From NCBI RefSeq assembly GCF_000350225.1, contig NW_005178986.1:1-64000 (forward strand): 64,000 nt of DNA. The letters are read 5' to 3'. The DNA is from Chondrus crispus (Eukaryota; Rhodophyta; Florideophyceae; Gigartinales; Gigartinaceae). The notes below the pieces were generated by a model. That model did not search any database, was not told the DNA's origin, and saw only the letters and a program-made list of their open reading frames with translations. Positions 34,445-45,346 of the stretch are shown here, piece by piece (position 1 is the first letter of the stretch; each line of letters starts with the position of its first letter). The translations under genes were made by a program, and so were the position numbers.

Positions 34445-34921
34445 CTCGTCGTGCGTTACCCCTGCGGTGGAGTACTTTTCGTTGTACTCGATGTACAAAA
34501 AGGGAAGACGAAAACGTAGTCAGGCGAAAGACTTGGGCACAAAACCAAGGGACAAAGGGGTTGGCCCTCGAGATGATGCCACTGCGTTCATCGATCACCC
34601 ACTCGAGTCCTTCCCCTTCCCTACTTTATTATATCTACTACAGTAGTCCCCGTTCTTACAGTGCCAGACTGTAACGGTACGACTACACGTCGGGCACTAA
34701 CGGTCTTGCACTTGGGCGCCAGCGAGGTACGCCGGTATCATACATTAGACGGTATGATTCTAGTACAGTACGTACACGGACGCGAATTGCGCTGCCCAAC
34801 TTACCGGGCGATAAGGTAATTACCTTTCGAATTGGGAATTTATCCAATGCGGTCCTTGTCATACACCATCCGATGTTCGAGTACAGTATGTACACTAGTG
34901 GACACTTGGCGATATACAACA
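34445..34921 (-). repeat. Partial C LTR (5' LTR remnant of C2)
   Basis: Matches 15937-16413 at a constant offset of 18508 with about ten substitutions in 477 bases, many at CpG. The outer end is intact (GATATACAACA at 34921); the inner end is cut where gag of A2 joins it. The outer flank GAATG (34922-34926) is the expected single surviving copy of the C target duplication. Confidence 0.85.
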
Positions 34922-35209
34922 GAATGAATGCCCGCTTGTTCATACATACCTCCGACATGAAGGCGCAGCATACGGACCACGCTCACTCGCGCTCACAATT
35001 GAAGGCGAGCCGCGGGTGGGCTGGGTGCTGACGATCAACGCATGCGATGCCGAGATGTTTTAGGATGGGGGGTAACAGGGGATGTACCCCCAGGGAAGGA
35101 AAGCTCTCCCGTACGCTCGCGGGGAGGGCCGCAAAGTCTCCGACGGCCAAGCCGGACGCAAGGGCGGCCGAGGGAACGACGCGACCGTCCGATTCGTTCT
35201 TTCCTCTTT

Positions 35210-36231
35210 AGGTCGACCAATCGTGGTGACCGAAACCCACACCGTATAACCGCATCAGAGAACACGATGATTTCTTGAGAGCGACGAGAGGCTTCGTGAA
35301 GGCGTAGGGGCGGGGCGATACTTACAGCCCCGCCACCCCCGACAGTACGAAGCGTCGGGGGTCTACCTGCGCCGACTCCGTCAGGAGTGCACCCAAGCGG
35401 TCACATAGATTACTTCCGCCACGCTGTATGCGAAAGTACGGTCCCCCGGCATCTCGTCCGGGAGTTGATAACCGACGCCAGTGCCCTCCGCCATCAAACG
35501 ACAAAGGGCCGAAGACGCTTCCTCCGACCCCCCGCCTCGTATATCTTGAATACGCGGGCGAGGTCGGGGCGCAGCCACGCACTCGAGATCACCTCCGATA
35601 TGGTGATCCCAGTGCGACCCCTCCGCTGCCAGGGGTACAGTAACTCGTCGACCGCGAGCAGTGGGGCATCGGGGGACGGAACCCCCAACCACTGCGTGGC
35701 GGAGACCAACGCGCCCTCCCGCACGGCGGAGGAGGAGGCCGGTACATACGGACGACGAGTTGAGAACGCGCCATCGGAGGGACAGGCAGCTTCCATCGCC
35801 AGGGGAGCGGCCGAGTTGTGTGCGACACCCGTTGGCGCTGCGGACAGGCCGGCAGGCGTCGGGCTCGATGCAGCCGGACGGAACGAGAGGACCGGTTTGA
35901 GAGGGCCCTTGGTAGGCGCCACCAGCTCCACGGAGACGGTTGTGGAGAAAGAGCGCGCCTTCTAGAAGACAGGCGGAGGTGGCGGCGTTGGATGGGTCAG
36001 GACGACGTTACCCTCTCGCGGAGCGAACGGCGCGCCCGAGGACCTGCCTTCGCTCGACGAAGGAGGGCCGCCGACCAGAGGCGCCGCCACCACCGGCGCG
36101 ACACCGCCTTCAATGGGCGTCGGGTCGGACATAGGGGGAAGGCCGATAGAGCGATAACCCGGAACGAGGACGGCTGGTTTGAGCTGGTAAGAGAGGAATA
36201 GGGCAACGCGCAATGAAGGGGAGAGTGGCAT
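35210..36231 (-). pseudogene. Antisense accessory gene of element E, degraded
   Basis: Minus-strand Pro/Ser/Ala-rich leader (frame 36231-35962; likely start at the ATG of MSDPTPIEGG near 36132), TAG at 35962-35964, same frame again 35931-35494 with GITISEVISSAWLRPDL (about 35550-35610). A frame change follows, giving DRTFAYSVAEVIYV (about 35400-35440), another to DRLGALLTESAQVDPRRF, and another to SLMRLYGVGFGHHDWS (about 35215-35262). These blocks match the C antisense protein in order. The rest is cut off by the C insertion at 34921. Confidence 0.6.
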
Positions 36232-37767
36232 GCCATCGGCGTCGGGCGAGGGGTCATAGAGCCACGCGGCGACGTCGCCGGCGGACCGCCCGCGTGGCTG
36301 GCGAAACCCGCCAATCTATGAGCGGCTCTACAGAAAACTTACGGTGCGTGGAAGTGGCTCCGATGCCGCCACGTATGTCGCCCCGCCGAAGAGGGTCGAG
36401 CGCGAAACTCCACCACGCAGTCCCATAGACTACGTGGATACCCGTAACCGCGCCTCACCCCAAGACACCCGCCGCCGTCGCCTACCAAGTCCCATAGCGC
36501 GGAGTGAGTCCCCTGTCGACGGACAAAAACGGAAGCCGGCCTGTGTCGGCGAAACCTATAGGCGGCGCCGGACCGACGGCGCGCAAGAGGACAGTAGCCC
36601 ACGACGATACCGCGCGGCAAAGCGGAGCGCCCCGGACGGACATGCTCGAGTGTGCATGGGACACGCGTACGGTCTCGCGTTAGATAGACGGAGGAGGTCG
36701 CTCGCGAACGACAACTGCTACCAAGACCGAAGCGCTGCGGGGGAGGTCGACACTAACACATACGGTCAACGGAGGGCCGCTGTCCCGAGGCACTAGCCTG
36801 CCTCCGCGTCAACACGCCGATATCTCCCGCGTACGCGGCACTGGTGAATTACGAGAAACATCACGCGACTCGCCGCGAACTCCTTAGCCACTCCGTACGC
36901 ACGAAGAAGGTGCTAGTGAAGACCCCGTCGCGGCCCTTCTATCTCTTTCGGGCATCCCTACGACGCGAAAGCGATCACCCTCCTGCTTCGACAGACCGAC
37001 CCCGTGACGCGAGCGACCACGGACAGCGACACGGAAAGCAGAGGGTGGACGAAGGCGGACGCGGTCGAGTTACGTCAAAGGGAGGAGACAGGCGCGCGAT
37101 TCGTGCATCATAAGCACAATGACACCTCACGGAAGGGACGACTGACGAGAACCGGAAGACACGCGCGAAGAGGTCCCCTTCCAATACCCGCATCGCGCAA
37201 AAGTGTGAGGGGGGATTTCGACAGAGCCGCTCGGACACCGATACCGTTTTTTTCGGGGTCATCGGGACTACCGTTTCGACTCCGCCGCCATCAATACGTA
37301 TGACATCGCTCCCGAGGTTGCCCCACGAGGCCAGGAGGGCCGACTGTGGCTACAATCTGCCCCAAAGTTTAAAGGAAGGAGGAGGACGAGCCGCTCCATC
37401 GCTGGCATTGATTTCGAACCACTGAAGGTGCTGGAGCATCGACGAAATTGAAAGTCGATAAAAGACACCCCCAAACGTGCTCCCAGAGAGCAGGGACGTA
37501 TCACAAGAATATGGTTTCGGGAACACACGTCGCGTTCTGTAACAAGGGGGGCGTGCAGAGAAGAGGGGGAATCTAGGTTTGAGAGCGCAATTCGTAAAGG
37601 CGATGGCACAGACGAGCGAAGGGAAGGCATAGCGGAAATTTCAGCGAAGTGCGGGTGTCGAACAGGGGGAGTAGAAGGACACCAAGAGGAACTAATGGAG
37701 GTCGTCGCTCGGCTCCAGAGGGGTAACAGACGTTTTTACAAGCATTTGTGGACGCGGACGTCCACAC
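36232..37767. other. Element E 3' region, no gene recognised
   Basis: GC-rich; several overlapping medium ORFs on both strands (for example 36344-36796 plus) without recognisable features. By analogy with C it would hold the upstream part and promoter of the antisense gene. Confidence 0.4.
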
Positions 37768-37782
37768 TTGAGAGGGGGGCCA
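37768..37782 (+). other. Polypurine tract of element E
   Basis: TTGAGAGGGGGGCCA abutting the LTR start TGTAGC. Very like the C tract (GAGGAGGGGGCCA). Confidence 0.7.
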
Positions 37783-38041
37783 TGTAGCATATACCCCTCC
37801 CGGAATTAGATTTAGATTATATTTATAACTGTAGAGCACGAGCTCTACAGTTAGTACCTCAGTGCACGCGCACACGTGTACCCCACGTGTACGGGGGCGC
37901 TTGCACACACGTGCACGACATGTGTGCTGCCATCCCCGACGGCTGACAGCACTACAGTGCAGGCCGACCTGCACTACTGTAATGTTATGATAGGTGACTC
38001 TGTATATTAAATATGAGCGGACCGCCGGCGGTGGAGGACGA
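37783..38041 (+). repeat. Element E 3' LTR, first part
   Basis: Starts TGTAGCATATACCCC. Contains inverted CACGTGTACC/GTGTACGGG-type words and an AT-rich stretch at 37805-37830. Ends in GACGA (38037-38041), the target duplication of D1. Confidence 0.7.
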
Positions 38042-38716
38042 TGTGGGATAACTCCTCTCCGCCCTGGGTTGGGTGAGAGGCGGAGGCTTTAGCGAGGGAG
38101 CACGCGGCGCGGACGCGACGCGCCAATTGAACCGATCGGACGAGCTCGCGAAAAGGGAGTGGCTCACTGGCCGGTTACGCGCAGTCGCCCCGTGGTGCGT
38201 GAACGGGAGCGACCGGTAACGGGTTAGAAGCCAGCGCGCGCGACAGACAACCGAAAACGGACGTACGTAGGCGCGAAAGGGACGAGGGCGAGGTTGCCCC
38301 AGTTTACCGGTAGGGACGGGTGTCAGGTCTTAACCCCTCAGAGGGACGCCTCGGACACCTGTCCCAGTACAGTAGTACAGTACCTGCCGCCTAGTGCGTG
38401 CCAGGTACTGTACACAATTAAAAAGCTAGCGCCATAATTACTACTACCGCACGGACGCTGCTACTACACGTGTGCATTACTGTACACGAGTGTTGCTTAC
38501 AGACTACCGCACGGACGACACGTGTGCTAACGAGCACACGCAACACGCGTAGACTACCGCACGGACGACACGTGTGCTACTGTACACGTGGGCCACGCCA
38601 CGGCCGGTTGGTCAACGCGCGCGCTCCCTACACGTGGGCACACCCGCCCACGTGTGCACCGTGCACGGCCGCACGGTTAATAACCTCCCCGCGCGCTCGC
38701 CGGTCGTTATACTACA
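38042..38716 (-). repeat. D1 3' LTR, 675 bp
   Basis: TGTGGGATAAC...GTTATACTACA. Contains three copies of an ACCGCACGGACG block (near 38446, 38506 and 38555) followed by CACGTGTG, plus TACAGTA words near 38367-38380 and 38411. Its right flank on the element strand is the purine tract AAGGAAGGGGGTC (38717-38730). Confidence 0.92.
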
Positions 38717-38827
38717 GACCCCCTTCCTTAGCTTTCGCTACGCCCCTGTAGCGACCTCCCATTCGACCACGCGGTTCCTCCCCGGTCTCTCTCCGTCCCT
38801 GCGCGCACGATACGAAGACCGGAGCGC

Positions 38828-39434
38828 TTGCGCACGGACGACTTTTTTTCTTGCCTCGTCGCGGAGCTCGCGTTGCAGAGGCAAGCGGTCTCGTCCGATT
38901 CGGTAAGTGCGTCCGCAAATGTCTCACCCGCGAGCGACGCCGATCTTTCCAACTCACTCCTAACGCGCCCCCGAAATTTCCAACTCCTCCACCCGCGACG
39001 ACGTTTCCGTACAGTACCGCTTCCGCGGACCGAGAACGGACGGCCATGACGAAGTCCTGGCAGCGCGTCCATACGGTCCGCCGTCAAGCCCTGGCCGGGC
39101 CCCGGCGTTGAACCGATCGGCCCCTGCGGTACAGCCGCGGCGAGGCCTGCGCAGCGAGGCACAACCGGCCACCGCGTTGGCCGAGACCGCGTTCGCGCGG
39201 GTCAATTCGTCCGAGGCGGCTCGCGCGCCGCGTCGTACAGTGCGCGCGATATCGTCCTCGCCCCTGCCCTCCGCAGGCCAGGCGAGTGCCGCCGCTGCCG
39301 CTCGTGCTGTTCTTCACCGCCTCCCCGCACCCAAGCGTCGCAGTGCAACGAAGGCACGAGTTCCGTACGGTCGTTTTGGGGTTATGAACCCCCTTCTCGC
39401 ACTCCTACCCCGGAGGGCTGGCCAATTTTCGTAA
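38828..39434 (+). pseudogene. Remnant of the antisense accessory gene in D1
   Basis: Plus-strand frames just inside the 3' LTR: 38828-39049 is Ser-rich (SSDSVSASANVSPASDADLS), 38851-39111 ends VRRQALAGPRR and resembles VRAYRQALSPPRAP near the N-terminus of the D2 antisense protein, and 39108-39434 is Ala/Arg/Pro-rich. The frames do not join and no conserved C-terminal blocks follow before 40158, so the module is truncated in D1. Confidence 0.4.
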
Positions 39435-40158
39435 ATCCACCCTTCTTTTCCATCCTAAGAGCAGCGCGAGCGGAGCGCCCGCCCAAGCATGTCACCAAAC
39501 GGTAGTTTCGCGCGTGTCCCTTGCGGTAGCGACCTCTATTGGGCCAACACCGATCCACAAACCGTACGGAGCGCCCTCTTTTCACGAGCCCGAATTAGAA
39601 ACTGAAAGAAACGAGAGGAAACGGAAAGAAACGGGAGGAAACCAATTTGGTTTCCAAATTCATCCGAATGCGGTTTTTTCGAGTTGACACTCCCAGACGC
39701 GGAATGCTCCCAGGAGTGCGATGCCGTTGTCGGAAATGGACTACGATTTTTCCCGCAGCGTGGGAGGGAAAAACGTAGCCCAAATGGCGACTAAATTAAA
39801 AAGCCGGCGAACGCGATACCTCTCAATCTAAAGAACCGGTTCCCGGGATAGCTCTCCATTTTCATAGGCGCGTGCGAGCGCGATCATCCGAACGGTGCGG
39901 CCAGGCGTGGCTGCTAGCTATCCGCGTGGGCGCTTCGGGGAAATTCCCATTGTGGACCACCCTCCCGGAGGGTTGGCCAATTTTGGAAGAATCTGCGTCC
40001 ATTTGCGTGGGATCCATCCGGTACGGACTGCCTCGCGGTGCGCAGTCACACGCGGCTGGCTGCCGGGGCTGCATAGCACGTGCGCGGCTTGTTTTCCCCA
40101 GAGACTTTTGCGCGAGCGAGCGTCCGAGCGGTGCGACCGAGAGCGGCCGAAACTTGCG
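39435..40158. other. D1 3' region, non-coding
   Basis: Between the antisense remnant and the chromodomain stop. Short repeated phrases (GGTTTCCAAATTCATCC; GGCCAATTTT near 39420 and 39974) but no supported gene. Confidence 0.4.
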
Positions 40159-42013
40159 CTACGCATGCACGCTTGATCCTTGTTGGCGCGAGCGCCAATA
40201 CCGGTCAATAAACTGCTGCGGAAGCCCATCGGCGGGCTCGTAGGTGTCGTCCGAAGCGGTATATCCATACCACCGGACCTTGTAGTGGATCCCGCCGCGC
40301 GTAGTACGGTGTCCGACAATGCGGTCAACGACGTACTCCGCTCTTGGCGTTGCGGCTTGTGCGTCCGATTCGGTCGATGTGGCCGGGGTGACGGTATCCC
40401 CCGGCCCGCGCGGCATCTTCGTAACGCGGTCGATGCTCACGCAATTTTCCACGCCGTCCTTCTCGATGAGGACCGTGGTGTCCGTAGCGGAGCGCACGCG
40501 AAACGGACCCTCTGTCTTCGGTAGTAGTTTGACAGAGAGCTCGTCCGTTCCGGCCGTACCTTGCGCACGCGTGCGTCGCTCGACGCTTGTCAACGGGCGG
40601 GGCGGGCGATCAACGTAGACAAAATCGCCCGCCACAACGACCGGACGGAAGCGGACCTTCTTGTCAAAATCGTCCTTGTACCGCTTTTGCGATGCGGTTA
40701 ATTTCGTCCGAGCACGGTCGAGCGCGTCGCGAAGCTTGCGCAGCGTAGCGCGCTTGTACTTCACCGGGGTCCGTGGGTCCTCGCGATGGGTCCCCGCGTC
40801 CTGCAGTACAGTACCGGGGAGAATTAAACCGGACGGTGCTGTCTTCTGCACAAATATGGACGTCTTCTTCCCACGAGCGGGTCTTCTCCGCGTCCGTATC
40901 GGTCCGCTCATCCGCGTTAGCGGGATTGCCACTGTGGGCGTCGTCCGTTTCCGGTTCTTCGCGTCGCGCGCCTCCTCCCGTAGCGGATTCTTTGCGACGC
41001 GCGTATCCTTCCGTAGCGGTGGAGGATTTTCTTCTGCCATCGTCCGTAACTGGTTGTTCGAGTCGCGCTTGTTCCTCCGTAGCGGTCGAGGAATTATTTT
41101 TGTTCCCTCCCCCTTCCTTAGCGTCGGCCTCTCCGGGGGCCGCTACGCCAAGTGTCAGGATGTGTGTGGGAGATGGCAACGCGAGACCGACAACGGTATG
41201 CTTGGGGACGTGGACCGCACGGTTTCCGAAGTTGCTAACGAGCACCGTAAACAGCTCGCCCCGGAAGAGGTCCATGACCCCCTGGGCCATCAGGCATAAA
41301 TTCTTATGCGCCGCTTTGGGGTGGTTTTGCAGGAAGCAAAGCCCCCCAACCGGTGTTGCGACGCCTACCATCGCTTGGGTCATCGGGGGTATCGTGACCC
41401 CCTTGACCACGCGAATTTTCCGTGACGGTACGTTCGTCGGGAACTGCGCGCGCTTCCGGTCGGCCGAATTTTCCGCCTGCGGGAGCTGCTGTGACGGTCC
41501 CCTCGAGGCCATCTTGCGGTCGTGCCTCGAGGGTGTGACTCCCGTCAGCGCTACGGACGGCGCATGATGGAACAGCACCTTCCTCTGCGGTGGCAGGATC
41601 GCCTTCACGTGGCGATCCAGGAACGTGGTTCCGATGATACAGTCCACCGCAAGGTTGGTGACGACCAAGAACGGTACGCGCGCGACGAACTCACCAATCC
41701 GGACGTACAGTTTGAGCTCGCCGAGGGCCTTCATCGACTTACTCGAAGCGTCGATAAGCGGCGGGCTCCGCGCGGACTGGATGGCAGCGCGCCACGGTTC
41801 TGCCACACAGCGTAGGTGGATTAGATTCGGGCCGGCGCCCGAATCTAGAACCGGCGTGATGGCGCGCATCATCGCGCGTCGTTGTCCGACCGTTGCGGTG
41901 ACCTTATAATTCTGCTTCTTGTAGAAGCAAATTGCCGCTTCGTCCGTTCGGCTCTGCGATTGCGTGCGTACCGAAGCGGTCGACGGGGTGCCTTGTTTAT
42001 TGAGGCTTGGCAC
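40159..42013 (-). pseudogene. pol: Pol of D1 with RT, RNase H and integrase core deleted
   Basis: The protease part (VLDSGAGPNLIHLRCV, near 41815-41860) and its acidic/basic linker are kept. At 40828-40837 the sequence jumps to the integrase C-terminus; the join lies in a 10-base near-match (ACC[A/G]TCCGGT in D2 at 57584 and 59977), a 2393-bp deletion that changes frame. The integrase tail and chromodomain (YVVDRIVGHRTTRGGIHYKV) remain open at 41040-40159 in the second frame. It cannot encode replication enzymes. Confidence 0.88.
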
Positions 42014-42032
42014 GGGGGGATCGCCGACGCCT

Positions 42033-44183
42033 CTACGCGTCCTCCCCGGATTCCCCCGTCAACCCAAGGTCCTCGGGCCCCTCGTCCGTCAGCGGTAGCG
42101 CGGGTTCTTCCGATTGGACGGTCTCGCGCGGCTCGACCAGGTTGATGCCCGTGGGAGCCTGCGCACGCGAATTTCGCCACGCGGTCGGCGGTTGACGCTC
42201 GAACGGCGAACCTGGGCGGAGACCTTGACGGATCCGAAGCTTTTGGTAATTGGCCTCGCGGGCCTGCAAAAGCTTCGAACGCAGCGCGCTATCCGCCACC
42301 ACAGGACATTGCTCCTGTCGGTGGGTCAGGTCCAGACAGAACCGACACGGCGGGGGTCCAGGTAATCCTTGGTTGAAGAACCGGACCCGCTGGTTCTGTA
42401 CTGGCCTTCCGTACGGATGTGCGCGCGCATCACCGTGTTGGGCGAGCGCCGTCGGTGCGCCCGCCGGGGACGAGGCAGGTGACGGATGGTAGCTAGTCGG
42501 CGGCGAGCTAAGCGAGCTCGGCGTCGCCGACTGGTCCGTCACCGCCAGTATCTCCTCCGTTTCGGTTCCGCGCGCTGTCGGGAGTTCAGATAGGGACTCG
42601 ACCGACAGCACAGGCCTTGTCCGCGCGTTGCGCGTGAATCTTCTCACCGAATCGGACGGTGCTTGAAGCGACGCGAGCGAGGTCGCCTGTCTTCAAGCAG
42701 AGTGGTGCGTCTCGCCTATCGCTTGCGCGTAGCATGCCACCGCTTGGTAGTCCACGCCCGGATGCGTCGCGAGAAATCCTAGCACCGCGATTGGATCTTG
42801 ACCACCGAACGTGTGGGTTTTCAGCTGGACGTCCAACTTCTTCCGATAACGGTTAACTCGCCGCGCAGTACTCGCGTCGTAGCGCGCGCTGCGATTTTCC
42901 AGCCTATACGTGCGGTAGGCGACGGCCTTGGTGAGCAGGTCGTTCAGCGGTCTGATCACCGGCAACCGTTTCGGATCCCGCCTCGGGGCAGACCGGCGGT
43001 CTCTGCCCCTGCGATGGCGGTCTCCTTCTCCGCCGGGGCTACTGTAGCCCTCCGGATCGGAGTCTTCTCGCCGGAACCGACGTCGGTCGCGCGCATTGCG
43101 GCCTCTGCGGTCGCTTTTGCGCGATCCGTCCGACTCGGTGTCCTCGTCATCGGAGGGGTATCCACCTCCTCCGGCATCGCGGTATCGCGTATAGCGTCCT
43201 TCGCGGTTATCATCGGAGGGGTATCCACCTCCTCCGGCATCGCGGTATCGCGTATAGCGTCCTTCGCGGTTATCATCGGAGGGGTAGCTGACCCCTCCGG
43301 CATCGCGGTATCGCGCGTAGCGTCCATCGCGGTTCTTGCGCGTCGCCCTGTGGCGACGTCTTGTGTCTTATTCCACGGAGGGGTTTTCTGTACCCTCCGA
43401 GGTGTAGCCTTGAGCGCCGGGTGCGCTTCTTCTGCTCGACCGATACGGCTGTCGCTTTTCTGTCGCGAAGCGCCCCAGGCGGTTTTCTGTCCCGCGGGGG
43501 CCAGCCGTATCGGCGAGTACGGGAGGGCCATTTTCTGTGGGCCCTCCTGTAGCACCATAAATTGGCGGGAGGTAAATGGTCTTACCCTCCGGGTGAGGGG
43601 CCATTGTACCGATCCCGGGTGCGGCGCCGATCGGTTCAGCGTGCGTTAGCGTAGGATCCGGAGCGGTTGAGTCGCGCTGCTCGCGTGCGTCGACTCCTGC
43701 TCCGGCGAAGGTCGTGGCCAGACGAGTGGCCACGGCGGAGCTGATCGCTCCCTTTAGAGCCGTACCGGACGGGGGTTCTTCATCCACAGTGGTGAGCGCG
43801 GTCACCACCTCGCATTGGACTTGAGCGGGTAGAAGTTCGTCCAAAAGCGGTGGTATCGCGCTGCGTACGTGCGCGTCCACGAGCGCGGGCACCGTTCGGT
43901 CGAGGCATACGCGCGCTACCTGGGGGAGTTCCGTAGCGAGGAACTCCTCGACCCAGGCCTGGATGCGCGGCTGAATCGCGTCGACCATCCATTGGACGCG
44001 ATTCTCGGTGCCTGCCGACACGGCCGGCGTAACATCCGATGCGGACGCTCGCGTGCGGCCCGGTCGCGGTGGCGGTCGCAGCAGGGCTTCCGGGTTTTCC
44101 ACCCGGGGGCGCGGTGCGCCACTGCCACTGCGGGTGCTCAGACGCCCGGAGGCGGAGTCTCCCCCTTCTTCCGGTCGGCTCAT
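42033..44183 (-). pseudogene. gag: Gag of D1: two stops and a 399-bp deletion
   Basis: ATG at 44183 (MSRPEEGGDSASG). One frame throughout, interrupted by TAA at 43368-43370 (D2 has GAA) and TGA at 42693-42695 (D2 has CGA). A 399-bp in-frame deletion at about 42768-42774 removes most of the capsid core; the two ends in D2 both read TCTCGCG. Three copies of a 21-residue unit (EGRYTRYRDAGGGGYPSDDN) lie at about 43140-43330; D2 has two. The zinc finger is C-x2-C-type (PCRFCLDLTHRQEQCP) near 42310-42360. Confidence 0.85.
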
Positions 44184-44294
44184 CGTCGAATACGCTTCGC
44201 GATCGACGCGGTGATTTCTCAACCTTTTCCGTCCGTACGGTTCTGCGCGCGATCGAGCGACCACGCGTGCGGCTCAACCTCGAGAGTTATCCCC

Positions 44295-44311
44295 TCCACA
44301 AGAGTACCAAA
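44295..44311 (-). promoter_or_regulatory. Primer-binding site of D1
   Basis: Element-strand TT then TGGTACTCTTGTGG directly after the LTR end (CCCACA). The same site is found in D2 at 53681-53694. It differs from the A/C primer site. Confidence 0.65.
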
Positions 44312-44986
44312 TGTGGGATAACTCCTCTCCGCCCTGGGTTGGGTGAGAGGCGGAGGCTTTAGCGAGGGAGCACGCGGCGCGGACGCGACGCGCCAATTGA
44401 ACCGATCGGACGAGCTCGCAAAAAGGGAGTGGCTCACTGGCCGGTTACGCGCAGTCGCCCCGTGGTGCGTGAACGGGAGCGACCGGTAACGGGTTAGAAG
44501 CCAGCGCGCGCGACAGACAACCGAAAACGGACGTACGTAGGCGCGAAAGGGACGAGGGCGAGGTTGCCCCAGTTTACCGGTAGGGACGGGTGTCAGGTCT
44601 TAACCCCTCAGAGGGACGCCTCGGACACCTGTCCCAGTACAGTAGTACAGTACCTGCCGCCTAGTGCGTGCCAGGTACTGTACACAATTAAAAAGCTAGC
44701 GCCATAATTACTACTACCGCACGGACGCTGCTACTACACGTGTGCATTACTGTACACGAGTGTTGCTTACAGACTACCGCACGGACGACACGTGTGCTAA
44801 CGAGCACACGCAACACGCGTAGACTACCGCACGGACGACACGTGTGCTACTGTACACGTGGGCCACGCCACGGCCGGTTGGTCAACGCGCGCGCTCCCTA
44901 CACGTGGGCACACCCGCCCACGTGTGCACCGTGCACGGCCGCACGGTTAATAACCTCCCCGCGCGCTCGCCGGTCGTTATACTACA
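44312..44986 (-). repeat. D1 5' LTR, 675 bp
   Basis: Same ends and sequence as 38042-38716 apart from one A for G in a CpG context near 44419. Flanked on the right by the TSD GACGA. Confidence 0.92.
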
Positions 44987-44991
44987 GACGA

Positions 44992-45346
44992 CAAGGACGG
45001 ACTTGTCAAGTATCCTCCACCTCAGTCCGCCCGCTTACTCTCAGGTACTTCCGTCCGTTTTATCTAGGAGTAGCACCGCGCGCGGGTTGAAGACGCGCGC
45101 AGCACGCCCACGAGCCGGCTCCGCCTCCGCCCGTCGGTACTGGATCGTCACTTAGTACCTATCCGTGGCGTCGAGGCGTAGAACCGCTCGCACGTGCGTG
45201 CGTCCTCCCTGATCCCGCTCTACCACCGCTACCTCGAGCCCGTGCTCGGTACCGTGGGTGGGCCGTGCTTCTATCTTCCCGCCGATCGGGGTCTTTCCGA
45301 ACTGTCTGTACTCCCCGACCTCGTCGTTGCGGGTGATTATACTACA
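44992..45346 (+). repeat. Element E 3' LTR, second part
   Basis: Continues the LTR interrupted by D1 and ends GGTGATTATACTACA, the counterpart of the TGTAGCATATACC start at 37783. Directly followed by copia sequence, so E had inserted into the copia element. Confidence 0.65.

Larger units (their letters stand above)
38042..44986 (-). mobile_element. Ty3/gypsy element D1, complete LTR-to-LTR, internally deleted (non-autonomous)
   Basis: Two 675-bp LTRs (38042-38716, 44312-44986) differ at one position that I can see (G/A at about 38149 versus 44419). The 5-bp target duplication GACGA is at 38037-38041 and 44987-44991. PBS and PPT are in place. Compared with D2 it lacks 399 bp of gag and 2393 bp of pol (RT, RNase H, most of integrase). 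It lies inside the E LTR. Confidence 0.93.
34922..45346 (+). mobile_element. Ty3/gypsy element E (family E), 3' end only, split by D1
   Basis: Inferred from a purine tract GAGAGGGGGGCCA (to 37782) followed by an LTR starting TGTAGCATATACC at 37783. With D1 and one TSD copy removed, the LTR continues from 44992 to 45346 and ends ATTATACTACA, about 614 bp in all. The internal part (34922-37782) holds the antisense accessory gene on the minus strand, the same arrangement as in C and D. All gag-pol of E is missing: the C array begins at 34921. Confidence 0.7.

Noticed and set aside
42956..43558. Minus-strand frame ending RNGCR, also at 54385-54969 plus in D2
   Set aside because: Comparison of D1 with D2 shows the true gag frame is the RGRYTRYRDAGGGGYPSDD frame; this one is a shadow except where D2 has lost a base.
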